Assembly: GCF_000165485.1 (NCBI RefSeq)
Contig: NC_014623.1
Coordinates: forward strand, 6,652,893 to 6,716,892
From: Stigmatella aurantiaca DW4/3-1
GTDB lineage: Bacteria; Myxococcota; Myxococcia; Myxococcales; Myxococcaceae
Direction of reading: 5' to 3'
DNA length: 64,000 nt
Under the pieces are notes generated by a model that saw only the letters and a program-made list of their open reading frames with translations, was not told the DNA's origin and made no database searches. A program made the translations under genes and the position numbers. Below are positions 1 through 7,490 of this stretch, piece after piece (the first letter of the stretch is position 1; the number at the start of each line of letters is the position of its first letter).

Positions 1-582
1 CTCGCGGCGGCGGGGAGCGTGGCCCTCTGGCGCCAGGGGCGCTCCGGCACGGTGGAGGCACGGGCGGCGCTGACCGTGGCGGGGACTGCCCTCTTGCTCG
101 CCGCGCCCTCCCTCCTCTTCTTCGTCTCCGGCCGTTACCGGGCGCCGCTCGCCCCAGTGCTGTGCGTGCTCGCGGCGCTGGGACTCCATGCGCTGACCTC
201 ACGCGCGGCCCCCCGGGGGGTACCGGCCGCAATGGCCCTCGCCGTCCTGGGGCTGTCCGTGTGGCCCATGCGGCTGGCGGTGGATGCCGTCGACTTCGAG
301 GCCGAGCTGCACTACGCCGTGGGCGGACGGCGGGCCCGGCTCGGCGATGACGTGGGCGCGGTGGAGGCCTGGCGCCAGGCGGTGAGCCGCAAGCCAGACT
401 CTCTGGAAGCGGGCTTCAACCTCGGGCTTGCCCTCGAGCGGCTTGGACGCCTGGACGAGGCGGCCCATACCTATGAAGCCCTGCTGCGCTGGCATCCGGA
501 CGAAGCGCGGGTGCACTCCCGGCTCGCCCAGGTGCGGAACGCAGTGCGCCATGGCCCCCCGGCGAGCCCTGTGAACCCGTAA
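1..582 (+). CDS. C-terminal part of a membrane protein with a TPR tail (5' end outside window)
   Basis: The reading frame is open from the first base, so the gene starts upstream of the window. The visible 193 residues begin with hydrophobic segments, including a SLLFFVSGRYRAP stretch that resembles the end of membrane glycosyltransferase-like (GT39/PMT-type) proteins. They end in TPR-like helices (AGFNLGLALERLGRLDEAAHTYEALLRWHPDEA). This suggests a polytopic inner-membrane protein with a tetratricopeptide tail facing one compartment. The enzymatic part is not visible, so the activity is unknown and the glycosyltransferase link is inference. Confidence 0.6.
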   Translation, partial: LAAAGSVALWRQGRSGTVEARAALTVAGTALLLAAPSLLFFVSGRYRAPLAPVLCVLAALGLHALTSRAAPRGVPAAMALAVLGLSVWPMRLAVDAVDFEAELHYAVGGRRARLGDDVGAVEAWRQAVSRKPDSLEAGFNLGLALERLGRLDEAAHTYEALLRWHPDEARVHSRLAQVRNAVRHGPPASPVNP

Positions 583-700
583 AATACGACAATGCCGCTT
601 TTCAAGCGCCGTCCATGCGCTTAAGACAGACACGTGCGCGGCGGCACCGGTCCGAAACCGGGTCCTCGCGCGAATCCCCCGAAGTCCCCTGGAGGTGCGT

Positions 701-1525
701 ATGACGAGCGGTCATTCCATGAAGGTCCTGGCCATCCTGGCGGCCCTGGCGGCGGGCTGTGGAAGCGGCCCCTCTGCCGTGGAGAGCGTCGAGCTGAAGG
801 GCGCGGACGAGGGCGTGGGGACCCGCGACAGCGCGCTGACCAGCTGCGTCACCGCGGGGGCCAATCTCCAGACGACCACGGACCTGAACCTGCGCTCTGG
901 CCCCGCGACGAGCTACGGCATCCTCCTGACCATGCCAGGCAGCGCCATCGCCAAGGAAGCCGGCGGCGGCTGTCCCACCAGCGGTTGGTACAAGGTGACT
1001 TACAGCGGCATCACCGGCTGGGCCTCGGGCACCTACCTCAACCTGGCGACGTCCACCCCGCCCTCGACGACGCGTGACAGCGCCATCGTCCGGGCCCAGA
1101 GCGCGATGGGCTTCTCCTACTGGTGGGGCCACGGCGGCTGGAAGGAGGGCGCCGCCAAGGGCTCGTGCTCCGGCAACTGCCCGAGCTGCACCCACAGCGG
1201 CTCGTACGGCGCGGACTGCTCTGGCTTCCTCGCCAAGGCATGGGTGGTGCCCAGCAGCAACAGCAACATGGCGACCGACTCGCACCCCTACAGCACCATC
1301 AGCTTCAACTCCGACACCAGCCAGTGGACGACCATCTCCCGGGACAACCTGCTGAAGGCGGACGCCCTCGTGTACAACACGGACGGCGCTGGCCACACCT
1401 TCCTCTACGAGTCGGGAGATGGCTGGGGCAGCATGTGGGCCTACGAGTGCAAGGGCTGCGCGTACGGCTGCGTGCACAACCTGCGGACCGCCACCACCAC
1501 CTACCACGCCATCCGGCACTACTGA
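701..1525 (+). CDS. SH3b-NlpC/P60 lipoprotein, putative cell-wall peptidase
   Basis: This is a 274-aa exported protein. The ATG at 701 is chosen because GGAGG lies 5 bases upstream; GTG 695 and ATG 719 are alternatives. A lipoprotein signal ends in LAAGC. Next comes a bacterial SH3-like domain (LNLRSGPATSYGIL, GWYKVTYSGITGW), then an NlpC/P60-like domain with GADCSGF (Cys173) and AGHTFLYE (His232), the expected nucleophile and general base. By family it would cleave peptide bonds in peptidoglycan stems while its SH3 domain binds the wall. In a predatory myxobacterium it could act on self or prey wall; that part is inference. Confidence 0.8.
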   Translation: MTSGHSMKVLAILAALAAGCGSGPSAVESVELKGADEGVGTRDSALTSCVTAGANLQTTTDLNLRSGPATSYGILLTMPGSAIAKEAGGGCPTSGWYKVTYSGITGWASGTYLNLATSTPPSTTRDSAIVRAQSAMGFSYWWGHGGWKEGAAKGSCSGNCPSCTHSGSYGADCSGFLAKAWVVPSSNSNMATDSHPYSTISFNSDTSQWTTISRDNLLKADALVYNTDGAGHTFLYESGDGWGSMWAYECKGCAYGCVHNLRTATTTYHAIRHY

Positions 1526-1553
1526 GCAGGCCCTTCCCCGGAGGGCTCGAGCC

Positions 1554-2666
1554 ATGAAGAAGCACAAGCGCGGTGTCATCCTCATCGGAGGGCTCGCCGT
1601 GCTCGTGCTCGGCGTCGCGCTCGGGGTGGCGCGAATGGGCACCCGGCCGCCGCCCGGCGCACCGCCCCCCACGGAGGATGCCCCTCCCCTCGCCGACACC
1701 TCCCAGCGCCCGGGTGAACGTCCTGGCCGCCCGTCCCCAGCGGACCCGGGACAGGGCCCGGCAAAGTCCTCGAAGCCCCGGGAGGTCTTCGCCGAGCTGG
1801 GCTGGGGCAGCGGTCCCTCCCAGCTTGGGCGCGAGCGCCCCCAAGAAGGCAACCCCGAGGCCCCCATGTCCCTGGCGACGACACCGCAGGGGGAAGCCGT
1901 GGTGCTGGATCAAATCAACGGCCGCCTCGTGCGGCTGGGCCCGGACGGGCTCGTGCGCGGCACCACACCCCTGACCCAGCAGACGCCCCAGGACGTCACC
2001 GTGGCCAAGGACGGAACGCTGCTGGTGCTCGACCGGTTGAAGGATCAGTCGGTGGCCCTCATCGACCCCATCACGGGCGAGCTGAAGGGGGACCTGCCGG
2101 TGACAGGCCCAGGCATTCCCAATCCCGGCGGCATCACCGGCACCTTCGTGGACGGAGACTCGGTGTACGTCGAGCGCGAGCACGGCGCCCTCGTCCGCAT
2201 TGGGGACCTCTCGGGCAAGGCCGACCCCTCGCACCCCGAGATCCCCGGCCGCCCGACCCGGGATGGCCGCACGTACATCCTCGCCCGCCTCATCGATGCC
2301 CCAGCAGGCCGCCTCTTCGTCAACGCCATCGACCGGGCGTCCGGCCAGCGCCGCTACACCCGCGAGTACCGGCTGCAGTTCCCCCTGATGGCCATCACCC
2401 TGCTCGACAGCGATCGGGCCGGCATCATCTACCTGGGCGTGGCGGGGCAACTGCCCACGGGCAAGGCCAGCCCGGCCACGGAGCCCGGCGTGCGGCTCTT
2501 CTGCCTGGACCCCCTGGACGGCAAGGTGCTGGGCCAGGCGGATCTGCCCCTCAACACCCTGCCGGAGGAGACCTTCCGGGACTTCACCGTCCTCGACGAG
2601 GGGGGCGTCCTCTTCCAACTGCGCACCGAGTCCGGAGTCACCCTTCGACGGGCCGACTGCCGGTAG
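1554..2666 (+). CDS. Membrane-anchored propeller-like protein of unknown function
   Basis: This is a 370-aa protein. GGAGGG at 1540-1545 lies 8 bases before the ATG. The N-terminus MKKHKRG is followed by one hydrophobic segment (about residues 8-26) that should anchor it or serve as an uncleaved signal. A proline-rich linker of about 80 residues follows. The rest contains repeated units such as GEAVVLDQINGRLVRLGPDG and GTLLVLDRLKDQSVALIDP, which look like NHL or similar beta-propeller blades. No catalytic motif is seen. It lies 28 bases after the NlpC/P60 gene on the same strand, so co-transcription is likely. Confidence 0.65.
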   Translation: MKKHKRGVILIGGLAVLVLGVALGVARMGTRPPPGAPPPTEDAPPLADTSQRPGERPGRPSPADPGQGPAKSSKPREVFAELGWGSGPSQLGRERPQEGNPEAPMSLATTPQGEAVVLDQINGRLVRLGPDGLVRGTTPLTQQTPQDVTVAKDGTLLVLDRLKDQSVALIDPITGELKGDLPVTGPGIPNPGGITGTFVDGDSVYVEREHGALVRIGDLSGKADPSHPEIPGRPTRDGRTYILARLIDAPAGRLFVNAIDRASGQRRYTREYRLQFPLMAITLLDSDRAGIIYLGVAGQLPTGKASPATEPGVRLFCLDPLDGKVLGQADLPLNTLPEETFRDFTVLDEGGVLFQLRTESGVTLRRADCR

Positions 2667-2705
2667 GCCCGGCGGAATCTGTCCTTGAACCTCCTGGAGA
2701 ACCCC

Positions 2706-4001
2706 ATGCCTGGACGTCACCTGGAAACAAGAAGCGTCTTCACCGCGGTGTGGCTCGCGGGAGCAGGCCTCGCGGGCTGTGGTCCCGCCACGGCGCAGGA
2801 ACTCGCGAACGCGCCCGTGGGCACCGAAGAACAGGCCCTCACGGAAGGGGCGCCCCTGACGGTGCACGACGCGAGCTGCCTCCAGCTCCAAGATCAGAAC
2901 ACCTGGAGCAGCGCCGCCTCCTACATGACGAGCGTGGGCCCGGCGCTGGGGCTGCCGGCCATCCTCCAGGATCTCAACCGCGCGGGCCCCATGCTCACCG
3001 CCTCCACGCACCCGCCCGCCACAGGCTACAAGGGGGGTTTTCGCTGGAACGACGGCGACATGGGCACCCCGGAGTGGATTCCGCAGGCCCTCACCGCGGG
3101 CGTGTCTGGCAGCGCCAACGTCGCCATCGTCTCCTGGCACTACGCGCTCACCAACCCGGACAAGGGGGTGCGCATCTCCGTGGCGGACATCTCCGACATG
3201 TCCGCGAGCGCGGTGAACTACCGGCACCTCCTGCTGGTGCGGCCCACCAGCGCCGGCAACTTCACCAACGTGGCCGAGCACGGGGGCGGCCTGGCCTGGT
3301 ACGGCAACTACCTTTATATGGCGGACACCTCGGACGGCATCCGGGTGTTCGACCTCACGCAGATCCGCGCGGTGGACACCAGCACCGCGTGTGAGACGAA
3401 GCTCGGGAAGAACGGCTCGGTGTGGTGCGCGTATGGCTACAAGTACGTGCTGCCACAGGTGAGCGCGTACGTGATGCCCGCGAGCATCACCAGCCCCTGC
3501 CGCACCAAGTTCTCCTTCCTCGGCAAGGACACGCGCGGGACGGTGCCCGGGGTGCTCTCGGGCGAGTACTGCAACAACGGCGACACCCCGTGCCCCTATG
3601 ACGGCAGCACGCCCGGGCTCGGGGGACGGCTCTACCGCTGGCCGGTGGATGCCGCCACGAACCGGCTCAAGGCGGTGAGCGGCGTGGTGAAGCCCGAGCG
3701 CGCCTACATCATGAACGAGCCCAATGTGCAGGGCGTGGCCCCCCTCATGACGGCCACCTCGACCACCTCGTACTGGCTGAGCTCGACGCGCTACGGGGGC
3801 GCCCTCTTCAAGGTGTCCACGAGCGCCTCGCGCACGGCCTACCTCTCGGGCAGCTCGCAGTGGCCGAAGATGCCCGAGGGCATGCACGCCACGGGCAGCG
3901 GCACCAACCTGTGGACGGTCACCGAAGGCGTGGCGGGCGTCACCTCCCCGGCCTCGGGCGGCCGCGTGGTCTTCTTCGTGGACCAGGCCTCGGTGGATTG
4001 A
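2706..4001 (+). CDS. Lipoprotein with propeller-like repeats, unknown function
   Basis: This 431-aa protein starts at ATG 2706, with GGAG at 2696-2699; a TTG at 2685 is a weaker choice. The signal peptide ends in a LAGC lipobox. The mature part contains blade-like phrases (VRISVADISDM, YGNYLYMADTSDGIRVFDLTQI) typical of repeat proteins of the LVIVD or YncE type, plus several cysteines that could pair outside the cell. It is the third gene in a row for an exported protein on this strand, 39 bases after its neighbour. No enzymatic motif is visible. Confidence 0.6.
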   Translation: MPGRHLETRSVFTAVWLAGAGLAGCGPATAQELANAPVGTEEQALTEGAPLTVHDASCLQLQDQNTWSSAASYMTSVGPALGLPAILQDLNRAGPMLTASTHPPATGYKGGFRWNDGDMGTPEWIPQALTAGVSGSANVAIVSWHYALTNPDKGVRISVADISDMSASAVNYRHLLLVRPTSAGNFTNVAEHGGGLAWYGNYLYMADTSDGIRVFDLTQIRAVDTSTACETKLGKNGSVWCAYGYKYVLPQVSAYVMPASITSPCRTKFSFLGKDTRGTVPGVLSGEYCNNGDTPCPYDGSTPGLGGRLYRWPVDAATNRLKAVSGVVKPERAYIMNEPNVQGVAPLMTATSTTSYWLSSTRYGGALFKVSTSASRTAYLSGSSQWPKMPEGMHATGSGTNLWTVTEGVAGVTSPASGGRVVFFVDQASVD

Positions 4002-4037
4002 GCGCCCGAGGAAGCGGAGGGTATAGATTCCAGGGCA

Positions 4038-5399
4038 GTGGATCCGCTCTCTCTCCCTGCGGGCAGTCTGGTGGGCTCCTGGCGCGTGCTCCGTCTGCAC
4101 GGCTCGGGCTCCTATGGCGCCGTCTACCAGGTTGAACGCTCCGGCCCGGGGGTCTCGGGTCCTTTCGCCCTGAAGCTGGCGCGCTACCCCAGGGACCCTC
4201 GCTTCGAGCGCGAGGGCGAACTGCTCTCGCGCCTCCACCACCCTTCCGTGCCTCGGCTGCACGCGCGGGGCGAATGGCTGCACCCATCGGGCTCTCCGTT
4301 TCCGTTCCTCGTCATGGACTGGGTGGATGGCGTGCCCTTGTACACCTGGGCCTCGCAGCACCCGCTCTCCTCCCACCAGGGCTTGCGCTTGCTGGCCCAG
4401 GTGGCTCGCGCCCTGGAGGCCACCCATGCCGCGCAGGGCATTCACCGGGACGTCAAAGGCGAGAACATCCTGGTGCGCGCCTCGGACTCCCGGGCCGTGT
4501 TGGTGGACTTTGGCTCCTGCAACCACCACGGCGCCCGCGCCCTCACCTTCCAATGTCCTCCTCCGGGCACGCCTCAGTACTACAGCCCCGAGTCGCTGCT
4601 CTTTCAGTGGGAGTGGCGCCACCAGCGCGAGGCGCGCTACGAAGCCACGCCCGCGGATGACCTGTATGCCCTGGGCGTCACGGCCTATCGCCTCGTCACC
4701 GGACGCTATCCTCCGGACGCTTTGGACATGGAGATGACCGAGGACGGCTTCCGGCCTTTCTACCCAGACTGGATCCCCCCGGAGACATGGGGTCCGGTGA
4801 GCCCGGGGCTCTCAGACATCATCCAGCGGTTGCTTTCGCGCACGCCTTCGGCACGCGGCACCGCCGGAGAAATTGCCTCTCTCCTGGAAGAGGCAGCGAA
4901 GAAAACCGCCTCCGGAACCGGCCGTTCTCTCGCGCCGGACGCGGCTCAAGTCCTCCCTCCCAAGACCGCATCCTCTGCTCCGCCGCTCAAGTCCTTGGCC
5001 GGCTCCTTGGGACTGGCCTTCGCAGCCAGTCTGATCCTCTCCGTGGGGGCAACGTGGCTGGGAGCAGCCTTCTCGGAGGAAGAGTCTTCTGGCGTGCTGC
5101 TTCAAGGTGGGGCGGACGGCGGGACAGCAGGCCTCGCGGATGCCTCCGTGTCAGCCTCCCAGCCCCATGCAGCCTCTCAGCCAGGAGCGGACTTCATTGG
5201 GCTGGGGATTCCCAAAAAGCCTTTCGCCGGGCAGAGAAAGCCCCCCTGCGAGCCTCGCTTCGAGACGGAAATCCACGGCGGCTGCTGGGCTCCACACCGT
5301 GAAGCCCCACCTTGCGGAAGGAACTCTTTCGAGTGGCAAGGCAGTTGTTACACACCCGTCATCGATCTCTCGCGGCCCAGCACCTCTGGAGACCCATGA
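4038..5399 (+). CDS. Transmembrane Ser/Thr protein kinase (Hanks type)
   Basis: This is a 453-aa eukaryote-like kinase. The glycine loop GSGSYG is at 22-27, the ATP lysine at 46 (FALKLAR), the catalytic loop HRDVKGEN begins at 136, and the DFG motif has Asp157. All key residues are present, so it should be active. A linker rich in Pro/Ala/Ser precedes a transmembrane helix at about 320-345, and a short Cys-containing tail lies outside. Start GTG 4038 has only weak Shine-Dalgarno support. Such kinases are abundant in myxobacteria and phosphorylate regulators. The ligand and target are not evident. Confidence 0.88.
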   Translation: MDPLSLPAGSLVGSWRVLRLHGSGSYGAVYQVERSGPGVSGPFALKLARYPRDPRFEREGELLSRLHHPSVPRLHARGEWLHPSGSPFPFLVMDWVDGVPLYTWASQHPLSSHQGLRLLAQVARALEATHAAQGIHRDVKGENILVRASDSRAVLVDFGSCNHHGARALTFQCPPPGTPQYYSPESLLFQWEWRHQREARYEATPADDLYALGVTAYRLVTGRYPPDALDMEMTEDGFRPFYPDWIPPETWGPVSPGLSDIIQRLLSRTPSARGTAGEIASLLEEAAKKTASGTGRSLAPDAAQVLPPKTASSAPPLKSLAGSLGLAFAASLILSVGATWLGAAFSEEESSGVLLQGGADGGTAGLADASVSASQPHAASQPGADFIGLGIPKKPFAGQRKPPCEPRFETEIHGGCWAPHREAPPCGRNSFEWQGSCYTPVIDLSRPSTSGDP

Positions 5400-5596
5400 G
5401 CGTGGACGGGATGGAGCGGGACTTCAAAAGGAGGGCTCGAAGTGAGTACAGCGCAGCGCCCCTGCCGACGGGGAAGGCACGAACCTGTCCGACAAGCAGA
5501 CAGGTCCCGCGAGGCTGCGACTTGCACACGCCCTTGTGAATTCCTCAGAACGCGATCCACACGAGATGCGCTCAGCGGATTCGCTGGAGGATCCAG
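5400..5596. other. Kinase-to-IS interval; possible truncated small ORF
   Basis: About 200 bases separate the kinase from the first IS. An ATG at 5396 overlaps the kinase stop (ATGA) and opens a 47-codon frame to 5539. A GTG at 5442 with GGAGGG at 5430-5435 opens another frame that runs into the IS at 5600. Neither product looks like a known protein. The IS may have cut off a downstream gene, but this cannot be shown. Confidence 0.25.
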
Positions 5597-5599
5597 TAA

Positions 5600-6531
5600 G
5601 AGCGCGTGGAAAAATTAACCCGGATTCTGTCAGCGTCGTGACGGTCGTTGGGGGTTGATGTCGCAGTGCATAGGTGTGAGTCCGCCCGAGAGAGGGAGGG
5701 ACTTCCATGGCTGAACCCTGGGTGTCAGATGAACTGTGGCGAAAACTCGAACCGCTGCTGCCGAAGCCTCGAAGAAAGGATCGCCACGTGCAATTCGCTG
5801 GGCGCAAGAGGACCGACCCTCGTCGGATCTTCAGCGGCATCGTGTTCGTGTTGCGAACAGGCGTTCCCTGGCGCGCATTGCCTGCCACCGGTGCTTTTCC
5901 CTCGGGTTATACTTGCCGTCTCTGGTTGTTGAGGTGGCATCGGGCGGGTGTTTGGAAGCGATTGAGCCAACTTCTCTTGGCGGAACTGAGAAGCAAGGGG
6001 CGACTCCATTGGACGCATGCAGTTGTTGATAGCAGTTTCGTACGCGCCCCCAGCGGAGGCCGAAAAACCGGCCCCAGCCCCGTTGACCGAAGAAAGCTTG
6101 GCACCAAGCATCACGTTATCACCGATGCCATGGGGACACCCCTTGCCGTGACTCTCACCGGGGCAAACAGGAATGACATCACCCAACTTCTCCCCTTGGT
6201 GGATGAGCTTCCCCGTGTCCGCGGAAAGCGGGGCAGCCCCAAACAGAAGCCGCAGAAACTCTACGCAGATCGGGGCTATGATTCCGACTCCCACCGACTG
6301 CAGTTGAAGAAACGGCATATTGAGCCCTATATCGCCCGGCGACGAACTGCTCATGGAAGTGGTTTGGGCAGGAAACGCTCAGTCGTTGAACGCACGCTCT
6401 CTTGGCTCCATCAGTTCCGAAAGCTGGAGATCCGGGAGGAGCACTCGGTTGCAACCTACAAGGCTCTTGCTGACCTGGCTCTCTGCCTCATCTACGAGCG
6501 CCTGCTGGAGTCGTAATTTTTCCACGCGCTC
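5600..6531 (+). mobile_element. IS5-family element, copy 1 (932 bp)
   Basis: The terminal inverted repeats start GAGCGCGTGGAAAAATTA on the left and end TAATTTTTCCACGCGCTC on the right. It is flanked by TAA at 5597-5599 and at 6532-6534, a 3-bp TNA duplication typical of the IS427/IS1031 groups of IS5. One transposase gene fills the element. A second copy lies at 40090-41021 in the same orientation, with three base differences noticed. The right flank abuts a different IS5-type element directly. Confidence 0.92.
5707..6516 (+). CDS. IS5-family DDE transposase (copy 1)
   Basis: This 269-aa transposase cuts and joins the element's ends. The DDE residues are Asp108 in VVDSS, Asp in LYADRGYDSD, and Glu in SVVERTLSWLHQFRKLEIREE. 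Compared with the copy at 40197 it has Arg33 instead of Ser and Phe111 instead of Ser. Position 111 lies three residues after the first catalytic Asp, where the other copy has the common Ser-Ser-Ser-Val-Arg pattern, so this copy may be weakened. A GGGAGGG-type ribosome site precedes the ATG. Confidence 0.9.
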   Translation: MAEPWVSDELWRKLEPLLPKPRRKDRHVQFAGRKRTDPRRIFSGIVFVLRTGVPWRALPATGAFPSGYTCRLWLLRWHRAGVWKRLSQLLLAELRSKGRLHWTHAVVDSSFVRAPSGGRKTGPSPVDRRKLGTKHHVITDAMGTPLAVTLTGANRNDITQLLPLVDELPRVRGKRGSPKQKPQKLYADRGYDSDSHRLQLKKRHIEPYIARRRTAHGSGLGRKRSVVERTLSWLHQFRKLEIREEHSVATYKALADLALCLIYERLLES

Positions 6532-7436
6532 TAAGAGACTATCTCAGTAGGAAGTGGAACCAAGTGATGAGGCCCAGGGCCAGATGCACCATGGCCAGAA
6601 AGGTGTCCTCGCGCTTCTCCCAGCGCACCAGCAGCCTGCGGAAGCGGTTCATCCACGAGTGAGAGCGTTCCACCACCCAACGGCGTGCCTTCTTCCGGCG
6701 GCTCTTCTTCGCAGTCGTCGCCGGGGGACGACGTGGGCGAATGTGCAGCTGAAGGTGGAACTTGTCTCCCCACTGACGCACCGCTTGGCAGTCGTAGCCT
6801 GCATCCAGGCACAGATGCTGCGGAGTGCCTTTGGAAGGCTTCGGCCTTCTGACCCGCACTGAATCAAACGTGGCCTCCACCAGCTTGTGGTCGTTGACGT
6901 TGGCTGCAGCCACCACCACGCCCAGCGGCGTACCTCGTCCATCCGTCAGCAGGCTTCTCTTGGTGCCTTTCTTGGCCCGGTCCGTTGGGTTGGGACCGGT
7001 TTTCTGCCCACCCAGCGGGGCTTTGGTCATCGCCCCGTCCAGGCTCATCCACTTCCACTCAATGCCCCTCATCTGCTCATAGGCCACGAGCCCCAAGCGC
7101 CAGAATTCTCGGAACACTCCGGCCTCGGTCCACTCCCGGAAGCGTCGGTAGGCCGAGGACGGGTGGCAGATTCCGGTGGCCTTGAGCGCCTGCCACTGCA
7201 TCCCCGTGCGCAGCACCAACAGGATGGCTTCCATGGCCTTTCTGTCAGGCACTCGTGGATTGTGACACCCCAGCGGATGCTCGGGACGAGGAGGCAACAG
7301 GGGCTCCAGCTTGGCCCACACCTCCTCCGTCATCCTTCAACCATCGTCGTGCTTGGCTACTCCCATTCCACTTTTCCCTCCTACCTGGATAACCTCACAG
7401 GTAGGGGCTTTTCTTCCCTACTGAGATAGTCTCTTA
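6532..7436 (-). mobile_element. IS5-family element of a second type, abutting copy 1
   Basis: Inverted repeats TAAGAGACTATCTCAGTAG (6532-6550) and its complement (7418-7436) bound an element of about 905 bp carrying one minus-strand transposase. The left repeat begins exactly where the first IS ends, and the outer TAA is shared with that element's target duplication. The first IS therefore probably inserted at the edge of this one. No independent target duplication can be assigned. The sequence differs fully from the neighbouring IS. Confidence 0.82.
6539..7333 (-). CDS. IS5-family DDE transposase (second type)
   Basis: This 264-aa protein has an intact frame. The DDE residues are Asp in MSLDGAMTKAP, Asp in LCLDAGYDC, and Glu in WVVERSHSWMNRFRRLLVRWEK. 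The GGQKTGPNPTDRAKKGTKRSLLTDGRGTPLGV stretch is typical of IS5 relatives. The stop codon falls inside the terminal inverted repeat. Complete length suggests a potentially active element. Confidence 0.9.
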   Translation of the reverse strand: MTEEVWAKLEPLLPPRPEHPLGCHNPRVPDRKAMEAILLVLRTGMQWQALKATGICHPSSAYRRFREWTEAGVFREFWRLGLVAYEQMRGIEWKWMSLDGAMTKAPLGGQKTGPNPTDRAKKGTKRSLLTDGRGTPLGVVVAAANVNDHKLVEATFDSVRVRRPKPSKGTPQHLCLDAGYDCQAVRQWGDKFHLQLHIRPRRPPATTAKKSRRKKARRWVVERSHSWMNRFRRLLVRWEKREDTFLAMVHLALGLITWFHFLLR

Positions 7437-7490
7437 GCTTCAGGTAGGCTGAGGAGCATTACTTCACCTCCTAACAAACACGAGGTCCAG

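Noticed and set aside
1305-4622. 1105-codon open frame on the minus strand opposite the exported-protein genes
   Set aside because: It results from high third-position GC. The plus-strand genes have signal peptides, ribosome sites and family motifs, whereas this frame has only low-complexity Arg/Gly/Ala text.
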